From positions 36,076,681 to 36,140,680 of the forward strand of contig NC_072777.1 of the NCBI RefSeq assembly GCF_022539595.1: 64,000 bases of DNA, in the 5' to 3' direction. The stretch is from Amphiprion ocellaris (Eukaryota > Chordata > Actinopteri > Pomacentridae). Positions 1-11,594 of the stretch are shown piece by piece. The position numbers and the translations under genes were made by a program. Below the pieces are notes generated by a model that had not been told where the DNA came from, made no database searches, and saw only the letters and a list, made by a program, of their open reading frames with translations. Position 1 is the first letter of the stretch. Each line of letters starts with the position of its first letter.

Positions 1-433
1 TTGCTATGTAAAACCATACTTTCCTTGTTTAGTTGTCAGTAGAAAAGTAAAGCTATTCTATGGTTTGATTGCTGCTAAATCCTCTCGACTGATTTGAGTC
101 TAATTTTTGGAATTTAGAGTCAGACTGATTTATAAAGACTGTTTTAAAACAGCAACACGAGGAGCCCAAAGTGCTACACAGTTGAAATACCACACAATAA
201 AACACAGCGAAACTTAACAAATAAAAGACAAATGTAATTAAAAGAACACAATATAAATAATAAGAATGAAAACTAAAATATAAAGTATGGGTGTCGAGCT
301 TCACTTGAATCAAACGCCAGAAAGAAGAGTTTGTCTTCAGCAGCGACTTTGATAAAAGTTCACACATTTTTATAATTAATCCTGAAACAGATCTTGAGCT
401 ACTGGAACTGATTAATACTGATGTCTGTGATCA
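1..433. other. Non-coding left edge, presumed ZNF395-gene intron
   Basis: AT-rich sequence upstream of the tandem duplication. I see no exon, repeat family or RNA gene in it. It is placed inside an intron only because ZNF395-type exons follow on the + strand and the upstream zinc-finger exons are not in the window. Confidence 0.4.
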
Positions 434-2040
434 CTCTGGAGGTTACACTAATACCAAAATATATTTACTGTGTTTGGAAACACAGCACCACATTTAATGA
501 GCATCACTACAATTCGTGCTTTTAAAAATAGTTTTCTATACAAATAGAACTTCCTTTGGCATAAAAAATCTAAATATATTTATGGAGATTTTGGAAAACA
601 GATTTTGTGGCTTTCTTGCTGCGATGAGAAGATCTCAACTCTCAGATCTAACCACTAGCTTAGCTTAGCATAAAACCTGAATGATGTTGATCTTCTCATC
701 GAACTTTCAGCAAGAAAGTGAATCAGGGTGTTTCCAAAAAGTCTTGATGGAATTTAGAGAAAATTATTAATAGAAATAGTTCTGTTTATTGTTTATAGTA
801 TTGATCATTATGTGGCTTATTTACACAAAATTACAAATATTATAATATCTTGGAATTTGTCCCACAGCCCATATGGTTCCTCCAGTCTCCAGCATGTTCT
901 GTGTCTTTACTTTGACCAGAGGATAATTAGTGAGGTGTGGGTGTCTGGAGTTGTGCTCAGCCAGCTGTAAAACCTGAAATGACACTCGCCCACCTCGAAT
1001 AATTAAATTAGTCCTCATTCACATGTTTTTTTATGCTTTGTAACTGTCTGTTTGCCGGCTGTTCAAGCCTGACAAGAAAATTACTCTGAGAATTCCTCTA
1101 ACTTCGGGGAATTTTGGAGATCATGAGGAGCTTTGGCACATGTGGAGTTTTTAGTTATTTATTGCTTCAATAAATGCTTGTTTACTTCCCAGAACCGGAG
1201 TTCTCTGCAGGACGGTGGCGTTTTGGGGAAAGAAATTGACTGAGGGCAATGAAAGGAGACAGCACGGTCCTTGTTAGCATGAATTATTAAATGTTAGTCA
1301 TAGATTTTAGTGTGTGACTACAGGAATCTACTCTCCAAACATCATGTTTTGCTCTTTCTCATGCAGGGCTGAAATGCAGTAAGTTTTGTTTTCTATGAAA
1401 GTAGGCCGTGCATGAAACCAGAAATGAAAGGTTCTCCCTTCCTGTGAAATACCACAGCTAGGACATTAGCTTCATTTTGCTGGAGTGTCATGTTACTGGG
1501 TGTTGTTTCAGAGGTCCTCCTCAGCCAGCGTCCCCAGCAGATCCCCCTCCACACAGCCAATGAGCTACAACTCTGTTTATGCATCACAAAGCAGCACATT
1601 TCACTGGTGACCTGGATTTACCCTGCGCCGCCGAGCCTGTAAATGGATGCTTTGTGACAGTGAGAGAGGAAGCTGTGGGTTTGCTCGCTCTCCCCGGCCG
1701 ACTAGACTCTCAGCAGCCTGCAGAAGGCAGAAAATCGCTGCGTGGATTCTCACAGCGTTGTTGTGCAGCAATTAGGACTGGATGTACGCACATCCTGCAT
1801 CCCGCTTTGGATTCATCCACCATATATGTGCACCTTAAATTTAAAGTCTGTGCAAAAATGTCGCTTGTAAACTGTGTACGGAAATCCTAGTGCAGGAGAG
1901 TCAAACTGATCTTAGTCCAGGTTCCACATTCAGTCCAGTCTGATCTCCAGTGGACTGGACCAGTAAAACCACAGCAGAATAACCTATAAATAACCACAAC
2001 TCCTGATGGTTCCTTTGTTTTAGTGCAAAAATGTTCACAT

Positions 2041-2186
2041 CCATCCATCATCTATACATCGCTTAATCCTCATCAGGGTCGCGGGGGGGTGGAGTCTATC
2101 CCAGCTGTCTCAGGTGAAGGCAGGGGACACCTGGACAGGTAACAGTCTGTCGCAGGGCTACACATACAGACAATCATGCTCGCACT
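2041..2186 (-). mobile_element. Truncated tRNA-derived SINE nested in the hAT-like element
   Basis: This is the 3' part of the same SINE found complete at 23259-23624. It begins with the reverse-complemented (ATGG)n tail and lacks the tRNA-like head. It is flanked by a 13-bp direct repeat 'aaaatgttcacat' (2028-2040 and 2187-2199), which marks a target-primed insertion. Confidence 0.85.
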
Positions 2187-2384
2187 AAAATGTTCACATT
2201 TCTGGGATTTTCTTTTTACAAACGTCATGAACAACCTGAAATTTCTGAAGAAAAATTAGTTCAATTTCATCAACATTCAGCCTCAGTTTATCATTTCCAC
2301 ATTACAACTTCCAGATCACAGAGTGTCTACAAAGGAACACAACATTTAGTCACCTGGAACTGAACCATAGAGGATTTACTAGAG

Positions 2385-2905
2385 GATCAAAATGACAAAA
2401 GTCAGACAAAAAAAAGTCAAAAACAACAAAAACAAGACAAAATATTAGAAAAATGAGACACAAAGTAACAAAAAAATGGACAAACGACACAAGCGAGACA
2501 AAAAAAAGACAAAAAAGAAAACAACAAATAAAGCAAAAAACAAAGACAATAAATAAGACAAAGAACACAAGCGAGACAAAAAGGAAACACAAAATGACAA
2601 AAATGAGAAACAAAACAATAAAAACATGAGACAAGTGACAAAAGTCAGACAGAAAAAAGACACAAAGCAACAAAAATAACAAAATATTACAGAAATGAAA
2701 CAAAATGACAAAAATGAGAGAAAAAATGACAAAAAATGGGACAAATGACACAAAACAAAGAGACAAAAAATTAGAAGTTACAAAGCCACAAAAAAATGGA
2801 CAATTGTCAAATAGGAGACAAAAAATGACAAAAGCGAGAAACAAAATGGCATAAAAAGACAAAAAAACCCTGCAAAATATAACAAAAATGAGACAAAAGT
2901 ATTTT
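2385..2905. repeat. Degenerate GACAAAA-type tandem array
   Basis: Purine-rich array of variants of 'gacaaaaatgagacaaaatg'. It is internal to the hAT-like family, because an equivalent array sits inside the unrelated insertion at 56214-57089. Its minus-strand frames give Phe/Leu/Cys-rich translations, which I regard as composition artefacts. Confidence 0.8.
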
Positions 2906-3719
2906 ACTTTCTGATCCAAACAACTTGTCATGGTCGAGAAATTATTCTAAATTTATAGTTTTACTAATTTACAATCAGCAGTTACTATCTTCTCTGGGAT
3001 TTTTACACTTTGAGGACCGGATTGGACCCTCTGGAGGACCGCTTTTGGCCCGCGGGCCTCATGTTGGACCCCTCTGGTTTAGTGGGTTGAATTGTGAGTC
3101 TTTTGTCCTGGTGATGTTTCTGGATGGCTGCTGGTCTCAGTGTTAAACCCACACAGACAGGGTTTTCCTGATGGTAGAGTTAATGCATCATATTTAGTTG
3201 TGCAGATATTTTCTGTCCTCTCCGTCTCCGTCTGTCCACTCTGTGGGATGGGATGTTAGGAATGCAGCAGCTTTGTTCAGTTTAGGGAGTAGAAACAGGG
3301 CAGAGGGAGTGGGAGCAGCTTCACAGGAAAACATTTAAAGTGTGGGCTTTTAGTTGTTTTCTTGCAGCATTGGAATAACAAGGCTCAGACTGATATGTTT
3401 CTGGAACAATCTGGCAGTTTAGCCGCTACGAGGAGAACAAAATCTTGCTGCAAATATAGGAATCTGAGAGTCTCGTGAACACAGTGAAGTCTTTCGCAGC
3501 TAAAGAGCCAAATATTAGACTAACATTTACTAGCTGGTCAGAAATATGACTTCACATTAGCACTAATGTAACTTATTGTATGTTTGTGATTCTCCAACTC
3601 TTTCTTGCAGCCCTCATGTGCCCAAACAAACCTATGAATTTCATTTATTTCTTATATGAAAAGAGATTGCTTCCTTGCAGATGTGATGAATAATATCTCC
3701 TCTTTCCTGCCTTCTCCAG

Positions 3720-3815
3720 GCCTGTAGTCCTGTCCAGGTATCTGTGGCCCCCAGAAGCCCCGGCAGCCAGGGCTGGACCCCCTCCACCTCCGTCTCTGGA
3801 CACAGTAACCCTCCG
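3720..3815 (+). CDS. znf395: ZNF395-like gene, coding exon A, copy 1 (antepenultimate)
   Basis: This is a predicted 96-nt exon preceded by a pyrimidine-rich acceptor (cttctccag at 3711-3719) and followed by a gtgggt donor (3816). It is open in phase 0 and encodes 32 residues rich in Ser, Pro and Thr, beginning ACSPVQVSVAPRSPGSQG. Phase 0 at both ends matches the next exon, which starts with a whole codon. ZNF395/ZNF704/SLC2A4RG-family proteins have a Ser/Pro-rich linker between the C2H2 finger and the C-clamp, so composition and position fit. The upstream zinc-finger exons are not in the window. An identical copy lies at 11499-11594. The exon call rests on splice signals, phase and duplication rather than a strong domain. 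Confidence 0.6.
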
Positions 3816-4313
3816 GTGGGTCCTCCTTCTGTCTTAACGTGTGTCTGTATGTCCTGAATTAAGGGCCATTTATACTTGAAATGAAGTGGTTTGGACAAAC
3901 ATGCAGTGAAAACCTGGTGGTCAGAAACATCATTTAAACATGTGAAGAGAAACACATATTCAGCCTGTCCAGGACCAGACACTTCTGATGGAGTATACCC
4001 CCCATAAAGACTCACAATCCATGAAAGAATCAATCAGACTTCATTGCTATAGCACTTTTCATGCAAATATAGTGTAACAGCATGCTTTTGTTGTCTAAAG
4101 TGCACCTTAGAAAGCAGCATATGATGCTATTATAAATGAGTGACAGTAAAACAGGCACTAGGAACTGCAGGAAACACTATCAGAAATATCTCTCATGAAG
4201 TTCATAGATCAGAATAAGTCCAACATTTCAGAATAGCGAGGTAGGACAGTAATAGAAAGGTGAAGTTGTCTCTACTGCATGTAGTACATGTGCTCTGACC
4301 ATGTTTTAGTCTG

Positions 4314-7300
4314 CTGTCGTTCTAATTGTGTGCTCTGTTCTAAGTGTGTGGTTTGTCGCTCTAAATGTGTGCTTTGTTGTTCTAAGTGTGTGGTTTGTTG
4401 TACTAAATGTGTGCTTTGTTGTTCTAAGTGTGTGGTTTGTCGTTCTAAATGTGTGCTTTGTTCTAAGTGTGTGGTTTGTCGCTCTAAATGTGTGGTTTGT
4501 TGTTCTAAATGTGTAGTTTGTTCTAAATGTGTGCTTTGTTGTTCTAAATGTGTGGTTTGTTCTAAGTGTGTGGTTTGTCGTTCTAAATGTGTGGTTTGTC
4601 GTTCTAAATGTGTGGTTTGTTGTTCTAAATGTGTGGTTTGTCGTTCTAAATGTGTGGTTTGTCGTTCTAAGTGTGTGGTTTGTCGTTCTAAGTGTGTGGT
4701 TTGTCGTTCCAAGTGTGTGGTTTGTCGTTCCAAGTGTGTGGTTTGTCGTTCCAAGTGTGTGGTTTGTCGTTCCAAGTGTGTGGTTTGTCGTTCCAAGTGT
4801 GTGGTTTGTCGTTCCAAGTGTGTGGTTTGTCGTTCCAAGTGTGTGGTTTGTCGTTCTAAGTGTGTGGTTTGTCGTTCTAAGTGTGTGGTTTGTCGTTCTA
4901 AGTGTGTGGTTTGTCGTTCTAAGTGTGTGGTTTGTCGTTCTAAGTGTGTGGTTTGTCGCTCTAAATGTGTGGTTTGTCGTTCTAAGTGTGTGGTTTGTCG
5001 TTCTAAGTGTGTGGTTTGTCGTTCTAAGTGTGTGGTTTGTCGTTCTAAGTGTGTGGTTTGTCGTTCTAAGTGTGTGGTTTGTCGTTCTAAGTGTGTGGTT
5101 TGTCGTTCTAAGTGTGTGGTTTGTCGTTCTAAGTGTGTGGTTTGTCGTTCTAAGTGTGTGGTTTGTCGTTCTAAGTGTGTGGTTTGTCGTTCTAAGTGTG
5201 TGCTTTGTTGTTCTAAGTGTGTGGTTTGTCGTTCTAAATGTGTGCTTTGTTGTTCTAAGTGTGTGGTTTGTTGTACTAAATGTGTGCTTTGTTGTTCTAA
5301 GTGTGTGGTTTGTCGTTCTAAATGTGTGCTTTGTTCTAAGTGTGTGGTTTGTCGCTCTAAATGTGTGGTTTGTTGTTCTAAATGTGTAGTTTGTTCTAAA
5401 TGTGTGCTTTGTTGTTCTAAATGTGTGGTTTGTTCTAAGTGTGTGGTTTGTCGTTCTAAATGTGTGGTTTGTCGTTCTAAATGTGTGGTTTGTTGTTCTA
5501 AATGTGTGGTTTGTCGTTCTAAATGTGTGGTTTGTCGTTCTAAGTGTGTGGTTTGTCGTTCTAAGTGTGTGGTTTGTCGTTCCAAGTGTGTGGTTTGTCG
5601 TTCCAAGTGTGTGGTTTGTCGTTCCAAGTGTGTGGTTTGTCGTTCCAAGTGTGTGGTTTGTCGTTCCAAGTGTGTGGTTTGTCGTTCCAAGTGTGTGGTT
5701 TGTCGTTCCAAGTGTGTGGTTTGTCGTTCTAAGTGTGTGGTTTGTCGTTCTAAGTGTGTGGTTTGTCGCTCTAAATGTGTGGTTTGTCGTTCTAAGTGTG
5801 TGGTTTGTCGTTCTAAGTGTGTGGTTTGTCGTTCTAAATGTGTGGTTTGTCGTTCTAAGTGTGTGGTTTGTCGTTCTAAGTGTGTGGTTTGTCGTTCTAA
5901 GTGTGTGGTTTGTCGTTCTAAGTGTGTGGTTTGTCGTTCTAAGTGTGTGGTTTGTCGTTCTAAGTGTGTGGTTTGTCGTTCTAAGTGTGTGGTTTGTCGT
6001 TCTAAGTGTGTGGTTTGTCGTTCTAAGTGTGTGGTTTGTCGTTCTAAGTGTGTGGTTTGTCGTTCTAAGTGTGTGCTTTGTTGTTCTAAGTGTGTGGTTT
6101 GTCGTTCTAAATGTGTGGTTTGTCGTTCTAAATGTGTGGTTTGTCGTTCTAAGTGTGTGGTTTGTCGTTCTAAGTGTGTGGTTTGTCGTTCTAAATGTGT
6201 GGTTTGTCGTTCTAAATGTGTGGTTTGTTGTTCTAAATGTGTGGTTTGTTCTAAGTGTGTGGTTTGTCGTTCTAAATGTGTGGTTTGTCGTTCTAAATGT
6301 GTGGTTTGTCGTTCTAAGTGTGTGGTTTGTCGTTCTAAGTGTGTGGTTTGTCGTTCCAAGTGTGTGGTTTGTCGTTCCAAGTGTGTGGTTTGTCGTTCCA
6401 AGTGTGTGGTTTGTCGTTCCAAGTGTGTGGTTTGTCGTTCCAAGTGTGTGGTTTGTCGTTCCAAGTGTGTGGTTTGTCGTTCCAAGTGTGTGGTTTGTCG
6501 TTCCAAGTGTGTGGTTTGTCGTTCTAAGTGTGTGGTTTGTCGTTCTAAGTGTGTGGTTTGTCGTTCTAAGTGTGTGGTTTGTCGTTCTAAGTGTGTGGTT
6601 TGTCGTTCTAAGTGTGTGGTTTGTCGTTCTAAGTGTGTGGTTTGTCGTTCTAAGTGTGTGGTTTGTCGTTCTAAGTGTGTGCTTTGTCGTTCTAAGTGTG
6701 TGCTTTGTTGTTCTAAGTGTGTGGTTTGTCGTTCTAAATGTGTGGTTTGTCGTTCTAAATGTGTGGTTTGTCGTTCTAAGTGTGTGGTTTGTCGTTCTAA
6801 GTGTGTGGTTTGTCGTTCTAAGTGTGTGGTTTGTTGTACTAAATGTGTGCTTTGTTGTTCTAAATGTGTGGTTTGTCGTTCTAAATGTGTGGTTTGTCGT
6901 TCTAAATGTGTGGTTTGTCGTTCTAAGTGTGTGGTTTGTCGTTCTAAGTGTGTGGTTTGTCGTTCTAAGTGTGTGGTTTGTCGTTCTAAGTGTGTGGTTT
7001 GTTGTACTAAATGTGTGCTTTGTTGTTCTAAATGTGTGGTTTGTCGTTCTAAATGTGTGGTTTGTCGTTCTAAATGTGTGGTTTGTCGTTCTAAGTGTGT
7101 GGTTTGTCGTTCTAAGTGTGTGGTTTGTCGTTCTAAGTGTTTGGTTTGTCGTTCTAAGTGTGTGGTTTGTCGTTCTAAGTGTGTGGTTTGTCGTTCTAAG
7201 TGTGTGGTTTGTCGTTCTAAGTGTTTGGTTTGTCGTTCTAAGTGTGTGGTTTGTCGTTCTAAGTGTGTGGTTTGTCGTTCTAAGTGTGTGCTTTGTCGTT

Positions 7301-7702
7301 CTAAGTGTGTGGTTTGTCGTTCTAAATGTGTGGTTTGTCGTTCTAAGTGTGTGGTTTGTCGTTCTAAGTGTTTGGTTTGTCGTTCTAAGTGTGTGGTTTG
7401 TCGTTCTAAGTGTGTGGTTTGTCGTTCTAAGTGTGTGGTTTGTCGTTCTAAGTGTGTGGTTTGTCGTTCTAAGTGTGTGGTTTGTCGTTCTAAGTGTGTG
7501 GTTTGTCGTTCTAAGTGTGTGGTTTGTCGTTCTAAGTGTGTGGTTTGTTGTACTAAATGTGTGCTTTGTTGTTCTAAATGTGTGGTTTGTCGTTCTAAAT
7601 GTGTGGTTTGTCGTTCTAAATGTGTGGTTTGTCGTTCTAAGTGTGTGGTTTGTCGTTCTAAGTGTGTGGTTTGTCGTTCTAAGTGTGTGGTTTGTCGTTC
7701 AG
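4314..7702. repeat. 21-bp minisatellite, array 1, about 160 units
   Basis: Near-perfect tandem units of 'gtgtgtggtttgtcgttctaa' with 18-bp variants and substitutions (ttccaag, ttctaaa, gctttg, ttgtact). Because 21 and 18 are multiples of three, all six frames stay open over long distances. These frames are not genes. The last unit runs into the splice acceptor of the next exon (gtcgttcag, ending 7702). A block containing the rare 'gtgtagtttg' variant repeats at 4511 and 5384, giving an 873-bp higher-order period. Runs of the ttccaag variant recur three times (about 4708, 5580, 6354). Confidence 0.97.
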
Positions 7703-7809
7703 ATGGTGAAGCCTCGCTGCCGGTCCGTCAGCGTTGGGGAACAGTGGTTGCAGCACAACAGGCTGCAGCCGATGAGCGCGTCGCCGTCACGCAACCACTG
7801 CTCCTTCAG
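7703..7809 (+). CDS. znf395: ZNF395-like gene, coding exon B, copy 1 (penultimate)
   Basis: A 107-nt exon between acceptor gtcgttcag and donor gtgaga. In phase 0 it encodes 35 whole codons plus two bases, starting MVKPRCRSVSVGEQWLQH and ending SPSRNHCSF. The VGEQWLQHNRLQP-type stretch followed by the RGEAKKCRKV C-clamp is what I recall of ZNF395-family C-termini. The two spare bases join to 14173 to give the Arg-Lys codons of the C-clamp, so the splice is frame-consistent. It is identical to 12971-13077. The upstream intron ends in minisatellite, so polypyrimidine tract and branch point must be supplied by repeat units. Whether copy 1 or copy 2 is used cannot be told from DNA. Confidence 0.8.
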
Positions 7810-7849
7810 GTGAGACACACCTGCTGCTGGCATTTACACATGATGAAGT

Positions 7850-8212
7850 TACATCCATTATCTATACACCGCTTATTCCTCACTAGGGTCGCGGGGGGTG
7901 CTGGAGCCTATCCCAGCTGACTCGGGCGAAGGCAGGGGACACCCTGGACAGGTCGCCAGTCTGTCGCAGGGCTACATACAGAGACAAACAATCACTCTCA
8001 CATTCACACCTACGGGCAATTTAGAATGATCAATTAACCTCAGCATATTTTTGGACTGTGGGAGGAAGCCGGAGTACCCGGAGAGAACCCACGCATGCAC
8101 AGGGAGAACATGCAAACTCCATGCAGAAAGATCCCGGGAAAGCCGGGACGCGAACCAGGGATCTTCTCGCTGCAAGGCGAAAGTGCTAACCACTACGCCA
8201 CTGTGCAGCCCT
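7850..8212 (-). mobile_element. tRNA-derived SINE at the duplication junction
   Basis: A full-length minus-oriented SINE: the tRNA-like head is at the right (reverse complement of the A-box region and a GGTTCGCGTCC-type B box), and the tail at the left reads 'acatccattatc'. It lies exactly between the end of duplication copy 1 and the start of copy 2. Unlike the copies at 2041, 23259 and 53748, it has no flanking direct repeat. Confidence 0.9.
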
Positions 8213-9819
8213 CTCTGGAGGTTACACTAATACCAAAATATATTTACTGTGTTTGGAAACACAGCACCACATTTAATGAGCATCACTACAATTCGTGCTT
8301 TTAAAAATAGTTTTCTATACAAATAGAACTTCCTTTGGCATAAAAAATCTAAATATATTTATGGAGATTTTGGAAAACAGATTTTGTGGCTTTCTTGCTG
8401 CGATGAGAAGATCTCAACTCTCAGATCTAACCACTAGCTTAGCTTAGCATAAAACCTGAATGATGTTGATCTTCTCATCGAACTTTCAGCAAGAAAGTGA
8501 ATCAGGGTGTTTCCAAAAAGTCTTGATGGAATTTAGAGAAAATTATTAATAGAAATAGTTCTGTTTATTGTTTATAGTATTGATCATTATGTGGCTTATT
8601 TACACAAAATTACAAATATTATAATATCTTGGAATTTGTCCCACAGCCCATATGGTTCCTCCAGTCTCCAGCATGTTCTGTGTCTTTACTTTGACCAGAG
8701 GATAATTAGTGAGGTGTGGGTGTCTGGAGTTGTGCTCAGCCAGCTGTAAAACCTGAAATGACACTCGCCCACCTCGAATAATTAAATTAGTCCTCATTCA
8801 CATGTTTTTTTATGCTTTGTAACTGTCTGTTTGCCGGCTGTTCAAGCCTGACAAGAAAATTACTCTGAGAATTCCTCTAACTTCGGGGAATTTTGGAGAT
8901 CATGAGGAGCTTTGGCACATGTGGAGTTTTTAGTTATTTATTGCTTCAATAAATGCTTGTTTACTTCCCAGAACCGGAGTTCTCTGCAGGACGGTGGCGT
9001 TTTGGGGAAAGAAATTGACTGAGGGCAATGAAAGGAGACAGCACGGTCCTTGTTAGCATGAATTATTAAATGTTAGTCATAGATTTTAGTGTGTGACTAC
9101 AGGAATCTACTCTCCAAACATCATGTTTTGCTCTTTCTCATGCAGGGCTGAAATGCAGTAAGTTTTGTTTTCTATGAAAGTAGGCCGTGCATGAAACCAG
9201 AAATGAAAGGTTCTCCCTTCCTGTGAAATACCACAGCTAGGACATTAGCTTCATTTTGCTGGAGTGTCATGTTACTGGGTGTTGTTTCAGAGGTCCTCCT
9301 CAGCCAGCGTCCCCAGCAGATCCCCCTCCACACAGCCAATGAGCTACAACTCTGTTTATGCATCACAAAGCAGCACATTTCACTGGTGACCTGGATTTAC
9401 CCTGCGCCGCCGAGCCTGTAAATGGATGCTTTGTGACAGTGAGAGAGGAAGCTGTGGGTTTGCTCGCTCTCCCCGGCCGACTAGACTCTCAGCAGCCTGC
9501 AGAAGGCAGAAAATCGCTGCGTGGATTCTCACAGCGTTGTTGTGCAGCAATTAGGACTGGATGTACGCACATCCTGCATCCCGCTTTGGATTCATCCACC
9601 ATATATGTGCACCTTAAATTTAAAGTCTGTGCAAAAATGTCGCTTGTAAACTGTGTACGGAAATCCTAGTGCAGGAGAGTCAAACTGATCTTAGTCCAGG
9701 TTCCACATTCAGTCCAGTCTGATCTCCAGTGGACCGGACCAGTAAAACCACAGCAGAATGACCTATAAATAACCACAACTCCTAATGGTTCCTTTGTTTT
9801 AGTGCAAAAATGTTCACAT

Positions 9820-9965
9820 CCATCCATCATCTATACATCGCTTAATCCTCATCAGGGTCGCGGGGGGGTGGAGTCTATCCCAGCTGTCTCAGGTGAAGGC
9901 AGGGGACACCTGGACAGGTAACAGTCTGTCGCAGGGCTACACATACAGACAATCATGCTCGCACT
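9820..9965 (-). mobile_element. Truncated SINE, duplication copy 2
   Basis: Counterpart of the SINE fragment at 2041-2186, with the same 13-bp flanking repeat. It was copied by the segmental duplication. Confidence 0.85.
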
Positions 9966-10163
9966 AAAATGTTCACATTTCTGGGATTTTCTTTTTACAA
10001 ACGTCATGAACAACCTGAAATTTCTGAAGAAAAATTAGTTCAATTTCATCAACATTCAGCCTCAGTTTATCATTTCCACATTACAACTTCCAGATCACAG
10101 AGTGTCTACAAAGGAACACAACATTTAGTCACCTGGAACTGAACCATAGAGGATTTACTAGAG

Positions 10164-10684
10164 GATCAAAATGACAAAAGTCAGACAAAAAAAAGTCAAA
10201 AACAACAAAAACAAGACAAAATATTAGAAAAATGAGACACAAAGTAACAAAAAAATGGACAAACGACACAAGCGAGACAAAAAAAAGACAAAAAAGAAAA
10301 CAACGAATAAAGCAAAAAACAAAGACAATAAATAAGACAAAGAACACAAGCGAGACAAAAAGGAAACACAAAATGACAAAAATGAGAAACAAAACAATAA
10401 AAACATGAGACAAGTGACAAAAGTCAGACAGAAAAAAGACACAAAGCAACAAAAATAACAAAATATTACAGAAATGAAACAAAATGACAAAAATGAGAGA
10501 GAAAATGACAAAAAATGGGACAAATGACACAAAACAAAGAGACAAAAAATTAGAAGTTACAAAGCCACAAAAAAATGGACAATTGTCAAATAGGAGACAA
10601 AAAATGACAAAAGCGAGAAACAAAATGGCATAAAAAGACAAAAAAACCCTGCAAAATATAACAAAAATGAGACAAAAGTATTTT
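10164..10684. repeat. GACAAAA-type array, duplication copy 2
   Basis: Counterpart of 2385-2905 inside the copied hAT-like element. Confidence 0.8.
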
Positions 10685-11498
10685 ACTTTCTGATCCAAAC
10701 AACTTGTCATGGTCGAGAAATTATTCTAAATTTATAGTTTTACTAATTTACAATCAGCAGTTACTATCTTCTCTGGGATTTTTACACTTTGAGGACCGGA
10801 TTGGACCCTCTGGAGGACCGCTTTTGGCCCGCGGGCCTCATGTTGGACCCTTCTGGTTTAGTGGGTTGAATTGTGAGTCTTTTGTCCTGGTGATGTTTCT
10901 GGATGGCTGCTGGTCTCAGTGTTAAACCCACACAGACAGGGTTTTCCTGATGGTAGAGTTAATGCATCATATTTAGTTGTGCAGATATTTTCTGTCCTCT
11001 CCGTCTCCGTCTGTCCACTCTGTGGGATGGGATGTTAGGAATGCAGCAGCTTTGTTCAGTTTAGGGAGTAGAAACAGGGCAGAGGGAGTGGGAGCAGCTT
11101 CACAGGAAAACATTTAAAGTGTGGGCTTTTAGTTGTTTTCTTGCAGCATTGGAATAACAAGGCTCAGACTGATATGTTTCTGGAACAATCTGGCAGTTTA
11201 GCCGCTACGAGGAGAACAAAATCTTGCTGCAAATATAGGAATCTGAGAGTCTCGTGAACACAGTGAAGTCTTTCGCAGCTAAAGAGCCAAATATTAGACT
11301 AACATTTACTAGCTGGTCAGAAATATGACTTCACATTAGCACTAATGTAACTTATTGTATGTTTGTGATTCTCCAACTCTTTCTTGCAGCCCTCATGTGC
11401 CCAAACAAACCTATGAATTTCATTTATTTCTTATATGAAAAGAGATTGCTTCCTTGCAGATGTGATGAATAATATCTCCTCTTTCCTGCCTTCTCCAG

Positions 11499-11594
11499 GC
11501 CTGTAGTCCTGTCCAGGTATCTGTGGCCCCCAGAAGCCCCGGCAGCCAGGGCTGGACCCCCTCCACCTCCGTCTCTGGACACAGTAACCCTCCG
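11499..11594 (+). CDS. znf395: ZNF395-like gene, coding exon A, copy 2
   Basis: Base-for-base copy of the exon at 3720-3815, with the same acceptor (ttctccag) and donor (gtgggt) and 32 codons in phase 0. It joins in frame to 12971. It cannot be joined in frame downstream of exon B copy 1, because that exon ends two bases into a codon while this one begins on a codon boundary. The Ser/Pro-rich linker assignment has the same limits as for copy 1. Confidence 0.6.

Larger units (their letters stand above)
1893..3076. mobile_element. hAT-like non-autonomous element, duplication copy 1
   Basis: The left end 'caggagagtcaaactgatct' and the right end '...catgttggacccctctg' are the degenerate inverted ends of the same family seen intact at 56214-57089. 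The flanking octamers (1885-1892 and 3077-3084) share their last five bases, consistent with an old 8-bp hAT target duplication. It carries an internal GACAAAA-type array and a nested SINE fragment. Confidence 0.6.
434..7849. repeat. Tandem segmental duplication, copy 1 (7.4 kb)
   Basis: This unit recurs at 8213-13117 with a constant offset of 7779 bp up to the minisatellite. The left boundary is where identity begins at 'ctctggaggttacac' (434 and 8213); the right boundary is 'atgatgaagt' (7849 and 13117). The copies differ by only a few substitutions (for example near 1955, 1980, 2005, 2525, 2730 and 3071) and by minisatellite length. The unit holds a hAT-like element, a SINE fragment, two ZNF395 exons and the 21-bp minisatellite. 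The stretches 434-1892, 3077-3719 and 3816-4313 show no further exon I can support. Confidence 0.95.
9672..10855. mobile_element. hAT-like non-autonomous element, duplication copy 2
   Basis: Copy of 1893-3076 carried along in the segmental duplication, with a handful of substitutions. It is therefore not an independent insertion. Confidence 0.6.

Noticed and set aside
1512..1606. Possible extra ZNF395 exon (Ser/Pro-rich frame after ttgtttcag, before gtgacc), also at 9291-9385
   Set aside because: The Ser-rich frame ends in the wrong phase for exon A and runs into TGA. The frame with correct phase has no family-like sequence.
2350..2931. Phe/Leu/Cys-rich, membrane-like minus-strand frames, repeated at 10129-10710 and 56267-56828
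   Set aside because: They are the reverse complement of GACAAAA-type arrays inside hAT-like elements. Hydrophobicity comes from T-richness.
4288..7920. Very long open frames on both strands (about 1,210 codons plus, 744 codons minus) of repeated VVCRSKC or ERQTTHL
   Set aside because: They are the 21-bp minisatellite read through. Units of 21 and 18 bp keep all frames open. There is no start context, domain or codon bias, and the same happens in the second array.
7972..8193. A conserved 73-codon frame seen again at 23278-23499 and 53878-54099
   Set aside because: Its conservation is that of the SINE that contains it, not of a protein.
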